DNA of 52,662 bases from a bacterium D16-76 (lineage in GTDB: Bacteria; Bacillota; Clostridia; Oscillospirales; Acutalibacteraceae): positions 1-52,662 of the forward strand of contig QZEE01000025.1 in assembly GCA_009917445.1 (NCBI GenBank), given 5' to 3'. The notes beneath the pieces are model-generated. The model searched no databases and was not told the DNA's origin. It saw only the letters and a list, made by a program, of their open reading frames with translations. Position 1 is the stretch's first letter; the number at the start of each line of letters is the position of its first letter. Below are positions 33,620-41,643 of the stretch, in pieces. The translations under genes and the position numbers were made by a program.

Positions 33620-34531
33620 ATGCTATATGATGTAATCGTAATTGGCGGCGGCCCCGCAGGGTACACCTGCGCGCTGTACGCTGCCCGGGCCAACCTGAAC
33701 GTGCTGGTGCTGGAAAAGCTGGCCCCCGGGGGCCAAATGGCCACCACCGACCGGGTAGACAACTACCCCGGCTTCCCGGATGGGGTGGAAGGGTTTGAGC
33801 TGGCTATGTCCATGAAAAAAGGGGCCGAACGCTTTGGGGCGGTCTCGCAAATGGCGGATGTGACCGAAGTAAAGCTGCAGGGGGACATAAAAGAAATCTG
33901 CGCCGGGGGCAAGCAGCTGCAAGCCCGCACGGTGGTGCTGGCCAGCGGCGCCCGTCCCCGCGAGCTGGGCCTGCCCGGTGAAAAAGAGCTGCGGGGCCGG
34001 GGCGTCTCTTACTGCGCCACCTGCGACGGCATGTTCTACCGGGGCAAAACCGTGGTGGTGGCAGGCGGCGGCGATACCGCCTGTGCCGACGCCCTGTACC
34101 TTTCGCGCCTGTGCCAAAAGGTCCTTGTGGTGCACCGCCGGGATAAGCTGCGGGCCTCTGCCGCATACCAAAAGCCCCTGCTGGAAGCCGGCAACGTGGA
34201 ATTTATCTGGGACAGCGAGGTGATGGCCTTAGAGTATGCGGACATCCTCATCGGGGCCCACCTGCGCAACAAAAAAACCGGGGCCCAAACCTTAATCGCC
34301 TGCAGCGGCCTCTTCGTCGCCATAGGCCAGGTGCCGGAAACCGGCCTTTTTGCCGGGCAAATAGACTTAGACCCCGCCGGCTACGTGCTGGCCGGCGAAG
34401 ATACCCGCACCAACCTTCCCGGCGTCTTCTGCGCCGGGGACTTGCGGGCCAAGCCCCTGCGACAAATCGTCACAGCCTGCGCCGACGGGGCCGTAGCGGC
34501 CCAAGCGGCCGAAGAATATCTCTCTATGTGA
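33620..34531 (+). CDS. trxB: Thioredoxin reductase
   Basis: 303 residues. FAD motif VIGGGPAGYTCALYAARANL, TDRVDNYPGFP, redox-active SYCATCDGMFYRG, NADPH motif VVAGGGDTACADALYL, and C-terminal GVFCAGDLRAKPLRQIVTA. Transfers electrons from NADPH to thioredoxin. ATG follows GAAAGGAGCCACCTT. Confidence 0.95.
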   Translation: MLYDVIVIGGGPAGYTCALYAARANLNVLVLEKLAPGGQMATTDRVDNYPGFPDGVEGFELAMSMKKGAERFGAVSQMADVTEVKLQGDIKEICAGGKQLQARTVVLASGARPRELGLPGEKELRGRGVSYCATCDGMFYRGKTVVVAGGGDTACADALYLSRLCQKVLVVHRRDKLRASAAYQKPLLEAGNVEFIWDSEVMALEYADILIGAHLRNKKTGAQTLIACSGLFVAIGQVPETGLFAGQIDLDPAGYVLAGEDTRTNLPGVFCAGDLRAKPLRQIVTACADGAVAAQAAEEYLSM

Positions 34532-34596
34532 GGGCCCAGAGCCTAACCAACCCAAAGTTTAGGGCCGCCCTTTTTAAAGGGTGGTGGGTCCAGGGC

Positions 34597-34680
34597 AAAG
34601 CCCTGGTGGGCAAGGCCCTGGTGGGCAAGGCCCTGGTGGGCAAGGCCCTGGTGGGCAAGGCCCTGGTGGGCAAGGCCCAA
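34597..34680 (+). repeat. 15-bp tandem repeat array
   Basis: About 5.5 head-to-tail copies of a GGGCAAGGCCCTGGT unit, evidently expanded from a GGGCAAAGCCCTGG hairpin of the dispersed family. Confidence 0.9.
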
Positions 34681-34681
34681 T

Positions 34682-34716
34682 AAAAAGGACGGCGCCGGGT
34701 GGCGCCGCCCTTTTTT
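34682..34716. terminator. Bidirectional terminator between trxB and pckG
   Basis: AAAAAGG..GGCGCC GGGT GGCGCCGCCCTTTTTT, serving convergent genes on both strands. Confidence 0.85.
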
Positions 34717-34748
34717 ATATCAGGGGGTTGAAATCAAAAGAGGGAAAA

Positions 34749-36524
34749 TTACTGGCAGTTGGCCTTCAAGGTGTTCAGCTCGTCACGCAGGGCAGCGGGC
34801 AGCTTGTCGCCGAACTTGGTGTAGAACTCTTCTACGCCGGCAGCTTCCTTGGCCCACTTCTCCTTGTCCACTTCCAAGATGCCCTTAAGGGTATCGATGC
34901 TGAAATCCTCCAGGCCTTCCAGGTTGATGTCCTCGGGCTTGGGTACAAAGCCGATGGGGGTCTCTACCGCATCTACTTCGCCCTCGCAGCGCTTGACAAT
35001 CCACTCCAGCACGCGCAGGTTGTCACCGAAGCCGGGCCAAATGAAGTGGCCTTCCTCGTCTACACGGAACCAGTTGACGTTGAAGATCTTGGGGGCCTTG
35101 TCGCCCAGGGTCTCGCCCATCTCGATCCAGTGCTTGAAGTAATCGCCCATGTGGTAGCCGCAGAAGGGCAGCATGGCCATGGGGTCGCGGCGCACAACGC
35201 CTACGGCGCCGGCAGCGGCAGCGGTGGTCTCAGACCCGGTAATGGAGCCGATGAACACACCGTTGTTCCAGCTGCGGGACTGATAAACCAGCGGTACGGT
35301 ATCGGGGCGGCGGCCGCCAAAGATAATGGCGGATACGGGTACGCCCTGGGTGTTCTCAAACTCGCTGGAAAGGCAGGGGCAGTTCTGGGCAGGGGCGGTA
35401 AAGCGGCTGTTGGGATGGGCCAGCTTGTTGCCCTCGGCAATATACTCGGGGCCGTTGACGTCGGCGCCCTTCCACTCCTGCGCGTTTACAGGGGGGTTCT
35501 TGTCCAGGCTCTCCCACCATACGGTGTTGTCGTCCAGGTTGCGGGCGACGTTTGTAAAGATGGTGCCCTTCTGGGTAGAGATCAGGGCGTTGGGGTTGGA
35601 CTTCATATTGGTGCCGGGGGCCACGCCGAAGAAGCCGTTCTCGGGGTTGATGGCATACAGGCGGCCGTCCTTGCCGGGGCGCATCCAGGAGATATCGTCG
35701 CCTACTGTCCAAACCTTGTAGCCCTTGGCCTTGTAGCCCTCGGGGGGGATCATCATGGCCAGGTTGGTCTTGCCGCAGGCAGAGGGGAAAGCCGCGCAAA
35801 CGTACTTGACCTCGCCCTTGGGGTTCTCAATGCCCAAAATGAGCATGTGCTCGGCCATCCAGCCCTCGTTCTTGGCCTGGTAAGAGGCGATGCGCAGGGC
35901 AAAGCACTTTTTGCCCAGCAGCACGTTGCCGCCGTAGCCGGAGTTCACGCTGATAATATAATTGTCCTCAGGGAAGTGGCAGATGTAGCGCTTTTCCGCG
36001 TCGATCTCGCACTTGCAGTGCAGGCCCTTCACCCAGTCGGTGCTGTCGCCCAGGGCTTCCCATACCTTGTTGCCCACGCGGGTCATGATTGCCATGTTCA
36101 GCACAACGTAGATCGAGTCGGTAAGCTCTACGCCGATCTTGGCCAAGGGGGACCCTACGGGGCCCATGGAATAGGGGATGACGTACATAGTACGGCCCTT
36201 ATAGCTGCCACGGGCAATGTCGAACAGCATCTTGTAGGCCTTCTCGGGCTCCATCCAGTGGTTGGTGGGGCCGGCATCCTCTTCCTTCTTGGCGCAGATG
36301 AAGGTGCGGTCCTCTACACGGGCCACGTCATTCACCGCCGTGCGGTGGTAGTAGCAGCCGGGCAGCTTCTCCTCGTTGAGCTTCATCATCTCGCCGGTGC
36401 TGCAGGCTTCTTTGCGCAGGGCCTCGATCTGCTCTTCGCTGCCGTCGATCCACACCATGTTGTCCGGCGTGACCAGGGCCTTCATCTCTTCGATCCAGCT
36501 TAAAACGGACTTATTTTGGGTCAT
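34749..36524 (-). CDS. pckG: Phosphoenolpyruvate carboxykinase (GTP)
   Basis: 591 residues, matching GTP-dependent PEPCK rather than the ATP type. Seen: GGNVLLGKKCFALRIAS, P-loop-type AAFPSACGKTNLAM with the hyper-reactive Cys, the metal-site VGDDISWM, and C-terminal GSETTAAAAG and NWFR. Interconverts oxaloacetate and PEP with GTP/GDP; in fermenting Clostridia often runs toward oxaloacetate. AAAGGAG is only 3 nt from the outer ATG (36530), so the ATG at 36524 (MTQNKS) is the probable start. Confidence 0.97.
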   Translation of the reverse strand: MTQNKSVLSWIEEMKALVTPDNMVWIDGSEEQIEALRKEACSTGEMMKLNEEKLPGCYYHRTAVNDVARVEDRTFICAKKEEDAGPTNHWMEPEKAYKMLFDIARGSYKGRTMYVIPYSMGPVGSPLAKIGVELTDSIYVVLNMAIMTRVGNKVWEALGDSTDWVKGLHCKCEIDAEKRYICHFPEDNYIISVNSGYGGNVLLGKKCFALRIASYQAKNEGWMAEHMLILGIENPKGEVKYVCAAFPSACGKTNLAMMIPPEGYKAKGYKVWTVGDDISWMRPGKDGRLYAINPENGFFGVAPGTNMKSNPNALISTQKGTIFTNVARNLDDNTVWWESLDKNPPVNAQEWKGADVNGPEYIAEGNKLAHPNSRFTAPAQNCPCLSSEFENTQGVPVSAIIFGGRRPDTVPLVYQSRSWNNGVFIGSITGSETTAAAAGAVGVVRRDPMAMLPFCGYHMGDYFKHWIEMGETLGDKAPKIFNVNWFRVDEEGHFIWPGFGDNLRVLEWIVKRCEGEVDAVETPIGFVPKPEDINLEGLEDFSIDTLKGILEVDKEKWAKEAAGVEEFYTKFGDKLPAALRDELNTLKANCQ

Positions 36525-36621
36525 TGCCATTAACTCCTTTCGCCGTCCAGGGCAAAATTTTTAAGAATGGGGTAGGGTACAAAAACCGCCCGCGTACCGG
36601 GCCCCCTTGTAACCCAGTCTT

Positions 36622-36650
36622 ATTTTATCACACCGCCTGGAAATAATCAA
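36622..36650 (-). promoter_or_regulatory. Sigma-A promoter of pckG
   Basis: On the minus strand TTGATT, 17-nt spacer, TAAAAT, 98 nt before the start. Confidence 0.8.
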
Positions 36651-36683
36651 CCAGGTATTTGTTAAATTTCCTACAACTGGGGA

Positions 36684-36730
36684 GAAAAAGAGGCGCCCAA
36701 AGGCCAAAGCCCATGGGCGCCTTGCTTTTT
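36684..36730 (-). terminator. Terminator after the small lipoprotein gene
   Basis: AGGCGCCCA/TGGGCGCCT stem with inner AAGGCCAAAGCC, T-run on the minus strand. Confidence 0.75.
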
Positions 36731-36744
36731 GCGGGGGGCAGGGC

Positions 36745-37350
36745 TTAGCCCTCCCCGTCCCAGTCCACGTCGTACTCTTTGGATACCGCAAACTTGACCA
36801 GCTTGCCGGTGCCCATGTCAAAGTTTAAATCGTACTTGTACGTAAGCCCATAGTGCAGCCACATGGTGTCGTCGCCTGTCCAGTCGGGGTACTTTTCCCC
36901 GGCCAGCTCCCGGGTCCACTGGGACACCGGCACGCCGTCAAAGGCGATCTCTTCCAGCAGCTGGGCGTCCTCCACCCCGGCCAGCTGGAATTCCAGCCGG
37001 GCGATGACGGCCTGGCCCAGGGTGGCGTCCTCTTCACCGGTGGTAAAAGAGATGTTGGCAAAGGCGTTGCCGCCAAGCTGCACATTGCCGCCGGTGTAGT
37101 AGGACTCGGCCTCCAAGACCGTCTCCGGGTCTACCTCTATAGCCTGGTAATTCTCATCGGTCCAGGTCACATGCAGGCCCTGGTCTAAAAGGGACTGCAC
37201 GGTGGTCTCGCCTACCCGCACCTCCGCCCCTTTCAGGGTGATGGGGTAAAGGGCTTCTTCTTCCTTTTCCTCTTCGGCTGCGCAGGCGCCCAGCACCGCT
37301 AAAACCAGTGCCAGGGCCAGGCACAGCAGGGCTTTTACTGTCTTGTTCAT
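36745..37350 (-). CDS. Small secreted lipoprotein, unknown function
   Basis: 201 residues. Signal MNKTVKALLCLALALVLAVL and lipobox LGAC (Cys23), then acidic linker EEEKEEE and a globular beta-rich domain (VRVGETTVQSLLDQGLHVTW, DTMWLHYGLTYKYDLNF). Likely anchored outside the membrane. No named family recognised. Forms a two-gene minus-strand unit with the membrane protein upstream. Confidence 0.75.
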   Translation of the reverse strand: MNKTVKALLCLALALVLAVLGACAAEEEKEEEALYPITLKGAEVRVGETTVQSLLDQGLHVTWTDENYQAIEVDPETVLEAESYYTGGNVQLGGNAFANISFTTGEEDATLGQAVIARLEFQLAGVEDAQLLEEIAFDGVPVSQWTRELAGEKYPDWTGDDTMWLHYGLTYKYDLNFDMGTGKLVKFAVSKEYDVDWDGEG

Positions 37351-37395
37351 GGTCCTTCAGGCTTCCCTTCTGTGTGGATTCCCCCAGCCGCGGCC

Positions 37396-38094
37396 CTACT
37401 GCCCCCCCAGCAGGGCCTGCCCTTTGGGGCAATGGCGGCGGATGAGGGCGTAGGCCTCTTCCAGCTGCTTGGCGTTGTCCAGGTAGAGGGTGGCTTCCGG
37501 GCTTTTGCCGGCCGAGGCCGTGCCGTCCCGGTACCCCACCACCAGGGATACCCCTGTGCCCAGGTTTTGGCGCACCCGGGTTTCGCCCAGGCTATAGCCT
37601 ACCCGGGTGGTTTCCTGCCGGGCACCCAGGCGCTGCATGTCTGCTACCCGGTACACCTGGCAGCCTAAGTCCCGGAAATACAGCCAGTATTCCGGGCCTA
37701 TGGTCAGGCGGGCGGGGTATTTGTCGGTCAGGCGGTTGGCAAAGCTTGCCTGGCCGCACTGGGGGGCCTGGGCGGCAAAGGCCGCCTGGTCCTGGGGGGG
37801 CAGGGCGCTTAGGGCTTTTTCATAAGAGGCCCGGGCCTTTTTTACCGAGACGCTGCGCCCCTGCAGCCAAAAGCACAGCCCCACAAAGGCCGCAAGCCCC
37901 AGGCCGATAGGCAGGTGCAGGGTCAGCACCGTGGAAAGGCCCGCCCCTACCACAAAGCCCAGGGTTACCATGCCGATGACGCATAGGGCCATCCACAGGG
38001 GCAGCTTTTTCATGGTGCCTTTGTTATAGGCTTTCAGGTCTTTTGCAAAGTCCTGCATTTCGGCGTCCAACCAACGGTTTATGTCGTTCCCCAT
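37396..38094 (-). CDS. Two-TM membrane protein, unknown function
   Basis: 232 residues. Short soluble N-terminus, two hydrophobic segments (LPLWMALCVIGMVTLGFVVG and LPIGLGLAAFVGLCFWLQG), then a cytosolic domain with PARLTIGPEYWLYFRDLGCQ and VSLVVGYRDGT, resembling a PH-like beta barrel. No named family. Promoter at 38140-38168; 45 nt upstream of the lipoprotein gene. Confidence 0.7.
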   Translation of the reverse strand: MGNDINRWLDAEMQDFAKDLKAYNKGTMKKLPLWMALCVIGMVTLGFVVGAGLSTVLTLHLPIGLGLAAFVGLCFWLQGRSVSVKKARASYEKALSALPPQDQAAFAAQAPQCGQASFANRLTDKYPARLTIGPEYWLYFRDLGCQVYRVADMQRLGARQETTRVGYSLGETRVRQNLGTGVSLVVGYRDGTASAGKSPEATLYLDNAKQLEEAYALIRRHCPKGQALLGGQ

Positions 38095-38139
38095 TTTAAC
38101 ATCGCCTTCCTTTTGCAGCGGTTTTGGCCGCTAAGCAAT

Positions 38140-38168
38140 AGTATACTCCCTGCCCTTGCAGGTGGCAA
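38140..38168 (-). promoter_or_regulatory. Promoter of the membrane protein/lipoprotein pair
   Basis: On the minus strand TTGCCA, 17-nt spacer, TATACT, 46 nt before the start. Confidence 0.75.
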
Positions 38169-38301
38169 ATAACAAAAGGGTATCAAAGGTTACAAACCGT
38201 TTACAAAATGAAGGTTTTTGGTAGATTTTGGAAGATTGTTACCCTTTTGCTGCCAGAAAAAATGATATAATTAAATTGGATTATTTGGCAGGGGCCAGCG
38301 C

Positions 38302-39915
38302 TTAATTCGCCTTTTTAGCCTGCCAGGTCTTCAGCACGAACAGCGTGCCCACCATCAGCAGGATGGCCACGGGCAGGGCGATAAGGGCGTTGGGCACAAA
38401 GCCCGCGAACAGGTAGGCCGCAAAGCTTACCGCCGCGGCGGTGATCGCGTAGGGCAGCTGGGTGGAGACGTGGTCTACGTGGTCGCACTGGGCCCCGGCG
38501 GAAGCCATAATGGTGGTGTCGGAGATGGGGGAGCAATGGTCGCCGCAGACGGCACCGGCCATGCAGGCCGAAACGCACACCACGCCCAGGGGGTTGGTAA
38601 GGGGGAAGACGCTGAGGGTGATGGGGATGAGGATGCCAAAGGTGCCCCAGCTGGTGCCGGTGGCAAAGGCCAAGAAGCACCCGATAAGGAACACCACCGC
38701 CGGCAGGAAGGCCTGGAACGCCCCGGCAGAGCCCTTTACCACGCCTTCTACAAACGCTTTGGCGCCCAGGGAGTCGGTCATGGCCTTGAGGGACCAGGCA
38801 AAGGTCAAAATGAGGATGGCCGGCACCATGGCCCGGAAGCCTTCGGGGATGCAGTCCATAGTCTGGCGGAAGGTCATGGTCTTGCGCAGGCAGTAGTAGA
38901 GGATGGTAAAGGCCAGGGCAAAGACCGAGCCCAGCATCAGGCCCACCGAGGCGTCGGAGCCGGAAAAGGCGTCTACAAAGGACGTGCCCTCAAAGAAGCC
39001 GCCGGAGTAGATCATGCCGATAACACAGGAGACGATAAGCACCGCAATGGGCAGCACCAGGTCTAAGACGATGCCCTTCTGCTCTTCTTCCTGGGCGGCG
39101 GTGTTGGCGTAGGGGTTTTTGCCGCTGAACAGGTCCCCCTTCTTTTCAGCGTTCTGCTCGAAGCGGGCCATGGGGCCGAACTCCATCTTCATCAGGGCCA
39201 TGCCTACCATCATGATAATGGTGAGGATGGCGTAGAAATTGAAGGGGATGGCCTTGATGAACAGCTCCAGGCCGTTGCCGTCCTCTACATAGCTGGCCAC
39301 GGCCGCCGCCCAGGAGGAAATGGGGGCGATGATGCAGACCGGCGCCGCAGTGGCGTCAATGAGGTAAGCCAGCTTTACCCGGGAGACCTTGTGCTTGTCT
39401 GTAACGGGCCGCATGACAGAGCCTACGGTGAGGCAGTTGAAATAGTCGTCGATGAATATCAGCACGCCCAGGGCCACGGTAGCCAGCTGGGCCCCCACCC
39501 GGGTCTTGATGTGCTGGGCGGCCCAGCGGCCAAAGGCGGCCGAGCCCCCGGCCTTATTCATCAGGGACACCATGGCCCCCAGGATGACCAGGAACACCAG
39601 GATGCCGATGTTGTAGCCGTCGGACAGGACGCTGACAATGCCGTCCTGGAAAACGTGGAGCACGGTGCCCTCGAAATCATAGGCAGAGTAGAGCAGGCCG
39701 CCCATTAAGATGCCCACGAACAGGGAGGAGTACACCTCTTTGGTGATAAGGGCCAGGGCGATGGCCACCACCGGCGGCAGCAGCGCCCAGGGCGTGCCGT
39801 AGAACCCGCCGCCGTCGGCAGCGCTTACCCCGCTGCTTAAAAACAGCGGGATGAGGAACACTGCCAGCAGGATGGCCGCCAGCAGCACCCCTTTTACCAG
39901 GTTTGCTTTTTTCAT
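38302..39915 (-). CDS. lysW: NhaC-family transporter, probable lysine importer (LysW-like)
   Basis: 537 residues with about 12 hydrophobic segments. NhaC-family hallmarks: FIDDYFNCLTVGSVMRP, TAAPVCIIAPISSWA, FATGTSWGTFGIL and AGAVCGDHCSPISDTTI. Annotation by similarity alone would be Na+/H+ antiporter, but a lysine riboswitch with a terminator controls it, and NhaC-like proteins under L-box control (LysW) are predicted lysine transporters. Hence lysine uptake, probably cation-coupled, is favoured. ATG at 39915 follows GAGAGGGAAAAAC; the frame up to 39960 runs through the riboswitch terminator. Confidence 0.88.
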   Translation of the reverse strand: MKKANLVKGVLLAAILLAVFLIPLFLSSGVSAADGGGFYGTPWALLPPVVAIALALITKEVYSSLFVGILMGGLLYSAYDFEGTVLHVFQDGIVSVLSDGYNIGILVFLVILGAMVSLMNKAGGSAAFGRWAAQHIKTRVGAQLATVALGVLIFIDDYFNCLTVGSVMRPVTDKHKVSRVKLAYLIDATAAPVCIIAPISSWAAAVASYVEDGNGLELFIKAIPFNFYAILTIIMMVGMALMKMEFGPMARFEQNAEKKGDLFSGKNPYANTAAQEEEQKGIVLDLVLPIAVLIVSCVIGMIYSGGFFEGTSFVDAFSGSDASVGLMLGSVFALAFTILYYCLRKTMTFRQTMDCIPEGFRAMVPAILILTFAWSLKAMTDSLGAKAFVEGVVKGSAGAFQAFLPAVVFLIGCFLAFATGTSWGTFGILIPITLSVFPLTNPLGVVCVSACMAGAVCGDHCSPISDTTIMASAGAQCDHVDHVSTQLPYAITAAAVSFAAYLFAGFVPNALIALPVAILLMVGTLFVLKTWQAKKAN

Positions 39916-39934
39916 GTTTTTCCCTCTCTCTTGC

Positions 39935-39964
39935 AAAAAAGTCATGACAGAACCTGCCATGACT
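39935..39964 (-). terminator. Riboswitch terminator
   Basis: On the minus strand AGTCATGGCAG-GTT-CTGTCATGACT followed by TTTTT, 20 nt before the transporter start. Confidence 0.9.
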
Positions 39965-39984
39965 CCACAAAACCTTATGAATCA

Positions 39985-40160
39985 CAACAGCGCCCCGCCC
40001 TATACATTCTATATAGGGCGACAGTCCGGGGGATGTTCTCCCGCGGCCCGGCAGGCAAGTGGGCAACGCTTGCCTGCCTCGGCGGAATCCCCTTTCAGCC
40101 TGCCGCCCTTGCCCGGGCTTTGGGGCAGGCTTACTGTTGTCATCCGCGCCTCTATCATGC
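39985..40160 (-). promoter_or_regulatory. Lysine riboswitch (L-box) aptamer
   Basis: Reading the minus strand: GATAGAGGCGCGG, then ACAACAGTAAGCCTGCC, the P2 partner GGCAGGCTGAAAGGGGATTC, CGCCGAGGC, a perfect P3 hairpin GGCAGGCAAG/CTTGCCTGCC, P4 CCGCGGGAGAACATCCCCCGG, ACTGTCGCC and P5 GCCCTATA/TATAGGGC. The order and core segments (GATAGAGG, AGTA, GAAAGGGGA..CGCCGA.GC, CTGTC) match the L-box. Lysine binding should favour the downstream terminator and lower transporter expression. Confidence 0.92.
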
Positions 40161-40168
40161 ATAGGCTT

Positions 40169-40197
40169 ATCATACCCCCTGGGGGGCGGGTTGTCAA
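40169..40197 (-). promoter_or_regulatory. Sigma-A promoter of the riboswitch-controlled transporter
   Basis: On the minus strand TTGACA, 17-nt spacer, TATGAT; transcription would begin near 40162, just before the aptamer. Confidence 0.88.
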
Positions 40198-40248
40198 TAC
40201 GGCTGGGGGAAAAACTTGGCGGATAAGGGCGGCGGGGGAAAAAAAGGC

Positions 40249-40277
40249 TTGCAATTTACGTGGTTACGTGGTATGAT
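40249..40277 (+). promoter_or_regulatory. Sigma-A promoter of rpsT
   Basis: TTGCAA, 17-nt spacer, TATGAT, 44 nt before rpsT. Confidence 0.8.
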
Positions 40278-40321
40278 AATGGCTGTGCAAATGGTAAACG
40301 GAAAACAAGGAGGTGTGACGG

Positions 40322-40582
40322 ATGCCAAATATTAAATCGGCGAAGAAGCGCGTAAAGGTCATCAGCACAAAGACCATGCAGAACCGGGCTACCAGCTCCC
40401 GGCTGAAGACGGAGATCAAGAAGGCCAATGCGGCCCTTGAGAGCAATGCGGAGAACAAGGCGGAGGCTGTGCGCGCGGCCGTAAAGAAGATCGACCAGGC
40501 TGCGGCCAAGGGGATCCTCCATAAGAACACCGCTGCCAGGAAGAAATCTGCCCTGGATAAGAAGCTGCACGCCAGCCTGTAA
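40322..40582 (+). CDS. rpsT: Ribosomal protein S20
   Basis: 86 residues, normal length, very basic. MPNIKSAKKRVKVISTK, NRATSSRLKTEIKKA and the C-terminal KGILHKNTAARKKSALDKKL are the S20 signature. Binds 16S rRNA in the 30S body. RBS AAGGAGGTGTGACGG. Single-gene unit ended by a terminator. Confidence 0.97.
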   Translation: MPNIKSAKKRVKVISTKTMQNRATSSRLKTEIKKANAALESNAENKAEAVRAAVKKIDQAAAKGILHKNTAARKKSALDKKLHASL

Positions 40583-40631
40583 GGGACGGCATTTTTACGG
40601 GGCCGCACAGGACCCGAGGCTATAAGGGCTT

Positions 40632-40658
40632 GCCGCCCCCAGGGGCGGGGGCCTTTTT
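40632..40658 (+). terminator. rpsT terminator
   Basis: CCGCCCC/GGGGCGG with inner CAG, then CCTTTTTGCTTTT. Confidence 0.8.
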
Positions 40659-40724
40659 GCTTTTGCGGCCTGGGGGCGGCTTAGCGAAAATAGCGGGCAA
40701 AGGGAAAAAGAGGCAGAAACCCCC

Positions 40725-40753
40725 TTGACGAAACCGGCGGCTTGTGGTATAAT
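40725..40753 (+). promoter_or_regulatory. Promoter of the tRNA cluster
   Basis: TTGACG, 17-nt spacer, perfect TATAAT; the first tRNA begins at 40880, leaving a 120-nt leader. Confidence 0.88.
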
Positions 40754-40879
40754 AACCCATGCTATCCGAAGAAACGTGTTTTCTTGACGCACACCGGGGC
40801 ACGATGGGTACGCGGCCGGGGCGGGGACGTTTTGCGAAGCAATCCGTTTTGCCACAGACAGCCTTTGCCGTCACGTTGC

Positions 40880-40953
40880 GCGGGTGTAGTTCAATGGTAG
40901 AACCCCAGCCTTCCAAGCTGGTCGTGTGGGTTCGATTCCCATCACCCGCTCCA
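40880..40953 (+). tRNA. tRNA-Gly(TCC)
   Basis: GCGGGTG/CACCCGC acceptor, anticodon stem CCAGC/GCTGG with loop CTTCCAA (TCC), encoded CCA. Confidence 0.95.
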
Positions 40954-41032
40954 ATTTTTGTGTGCAGGGTTATGCTTTGTGCTGAGAGGCGCCTGGGCTG
41001 CCGGGCGTGGGGATGTTTCCCCCTATTATAAT

Positions 41033-41109
41033 GCGCCAATAGCTCAGCTGGATAGAGCAACTGCCTTCTAAGCAGTAGGCCAGGGGTTCGAGTCCCTTTT
41101 GGCGCGCCA
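41033..41109 (+). tRNA. tRNA-Arg(TCT)
   Basis: GCGCCAA/TTGGCGC acceptor, stem ACTGC/GCAGT with loop CTTCTAA (TCT), T-arm GGTTCGAGTCC, encoded CCA. Confidence 0.95.
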
Positions 41110-41113
41110 ATAT

Positions 41114-41191
41114 GGTGGATGTAGCTTAGCTGGTTAAAGCGCCAGATTGTGGCTCTGGAGACCGAGGGTTCGAATCCCTTCACCCACCCCA
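41114..41191 (+). tRNA. tRNA-His(GTG)
   Basis: Extra G-1 pairs with C73; anticodon stem CCAGA/TCTGG with loop TTGTGGC (GTG); encoded CCA. The acceptor has one A-C mismatch (fifth pair). Confidence 0.93.
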
Positions 41192-41242
41192 CCTAATGAA
41201 CGCGGAGTTTAATTCTTGCAATTAGGCTCCGTGTTCCCATAT

Positions 41243-41318
41243 TGGGCTGTCGCCAAGCGGTAAGGCAACGGACTTTGACTCCGTCATCCCGTGGGTTCGA
41301 ATCCCGCCAGCCCAGCCA
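41243..41318 (+). tRNA. tRNA-Gln(TTG)
   Basis: TGGGCTG/CAGCCCA acceptor, stem ACGGA/TCCGT with loop CTTTGAC (TTG), T-arm GGTTCGAATCC, encoded CCA. Last gene before the accessory region C. Confidence 0.95.
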
Positions 41319-41340
41319 ACTTGCATTGACAAAAAAGATG

Positions 41341-41377
41341 CAGGCAAAAATCCCGCACTTCGGTGCGGGATTTTTGC
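41341..41377 (+). terminator. Terminator of the tRNA cluster
   Basis: AAAAATCCCGCAC-TTCG-GTGCGGGATTTTT, a perfect stem on a TTCG tetraloop. Confidence 0.93.
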
Positions 41378-41536
41378 TACTAAAGACAGAAAACGGCGAA
41401 AGTTCAGAACAATATGATGTCATTTACAAAATAAGGAAGCGTAAAATAAAAATAACGAGCCGGAGATGCAAATCCGCCGGATTTGGGAGTTTTTAGGAAT
41501 ACGCATGACTCGAACTCTCCAGCATTCAAAACAACG

Positions 41537-41590
41537 AAAAGGCTGTCCACAGCCTGTCAATTTTAAGGCAGACCAGTGGACAGCTTTTTT
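41537..41590 (+). terminator. Terminator-like hairpin in front of the surface-protein fragment
   Basis: GGCTGTCCAC and GTGGACAGC flank a 29-nt loop, followed by TTTTTT. The 41380-41643 gap otherwise holds no gene. Confidence 0.55.
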
Positions 41591-41643
41591 CGTTCCCCTT
41601 ATCTGTTCACTTTGGTGATTATGTTTGCTTTGTCTCTCAATCA

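Noticed and set aside
34597-34680. CRISPR array
   Set aside because: Units are contiguous 15-mers with no spacers and no cas genes.
34581-36503. 640-codon plus-strand frame opposite pckG
   Set aside because: Antisense of a highly conserved gene, begins in the 15-bp tandem repeats, low-complexity Gly/Ala/Val composition.
39985-40160. Sodium or lithium riboswitch for an antiporter
   Set aside because: The conserved segments match the lysine aptamer in order and sequence.
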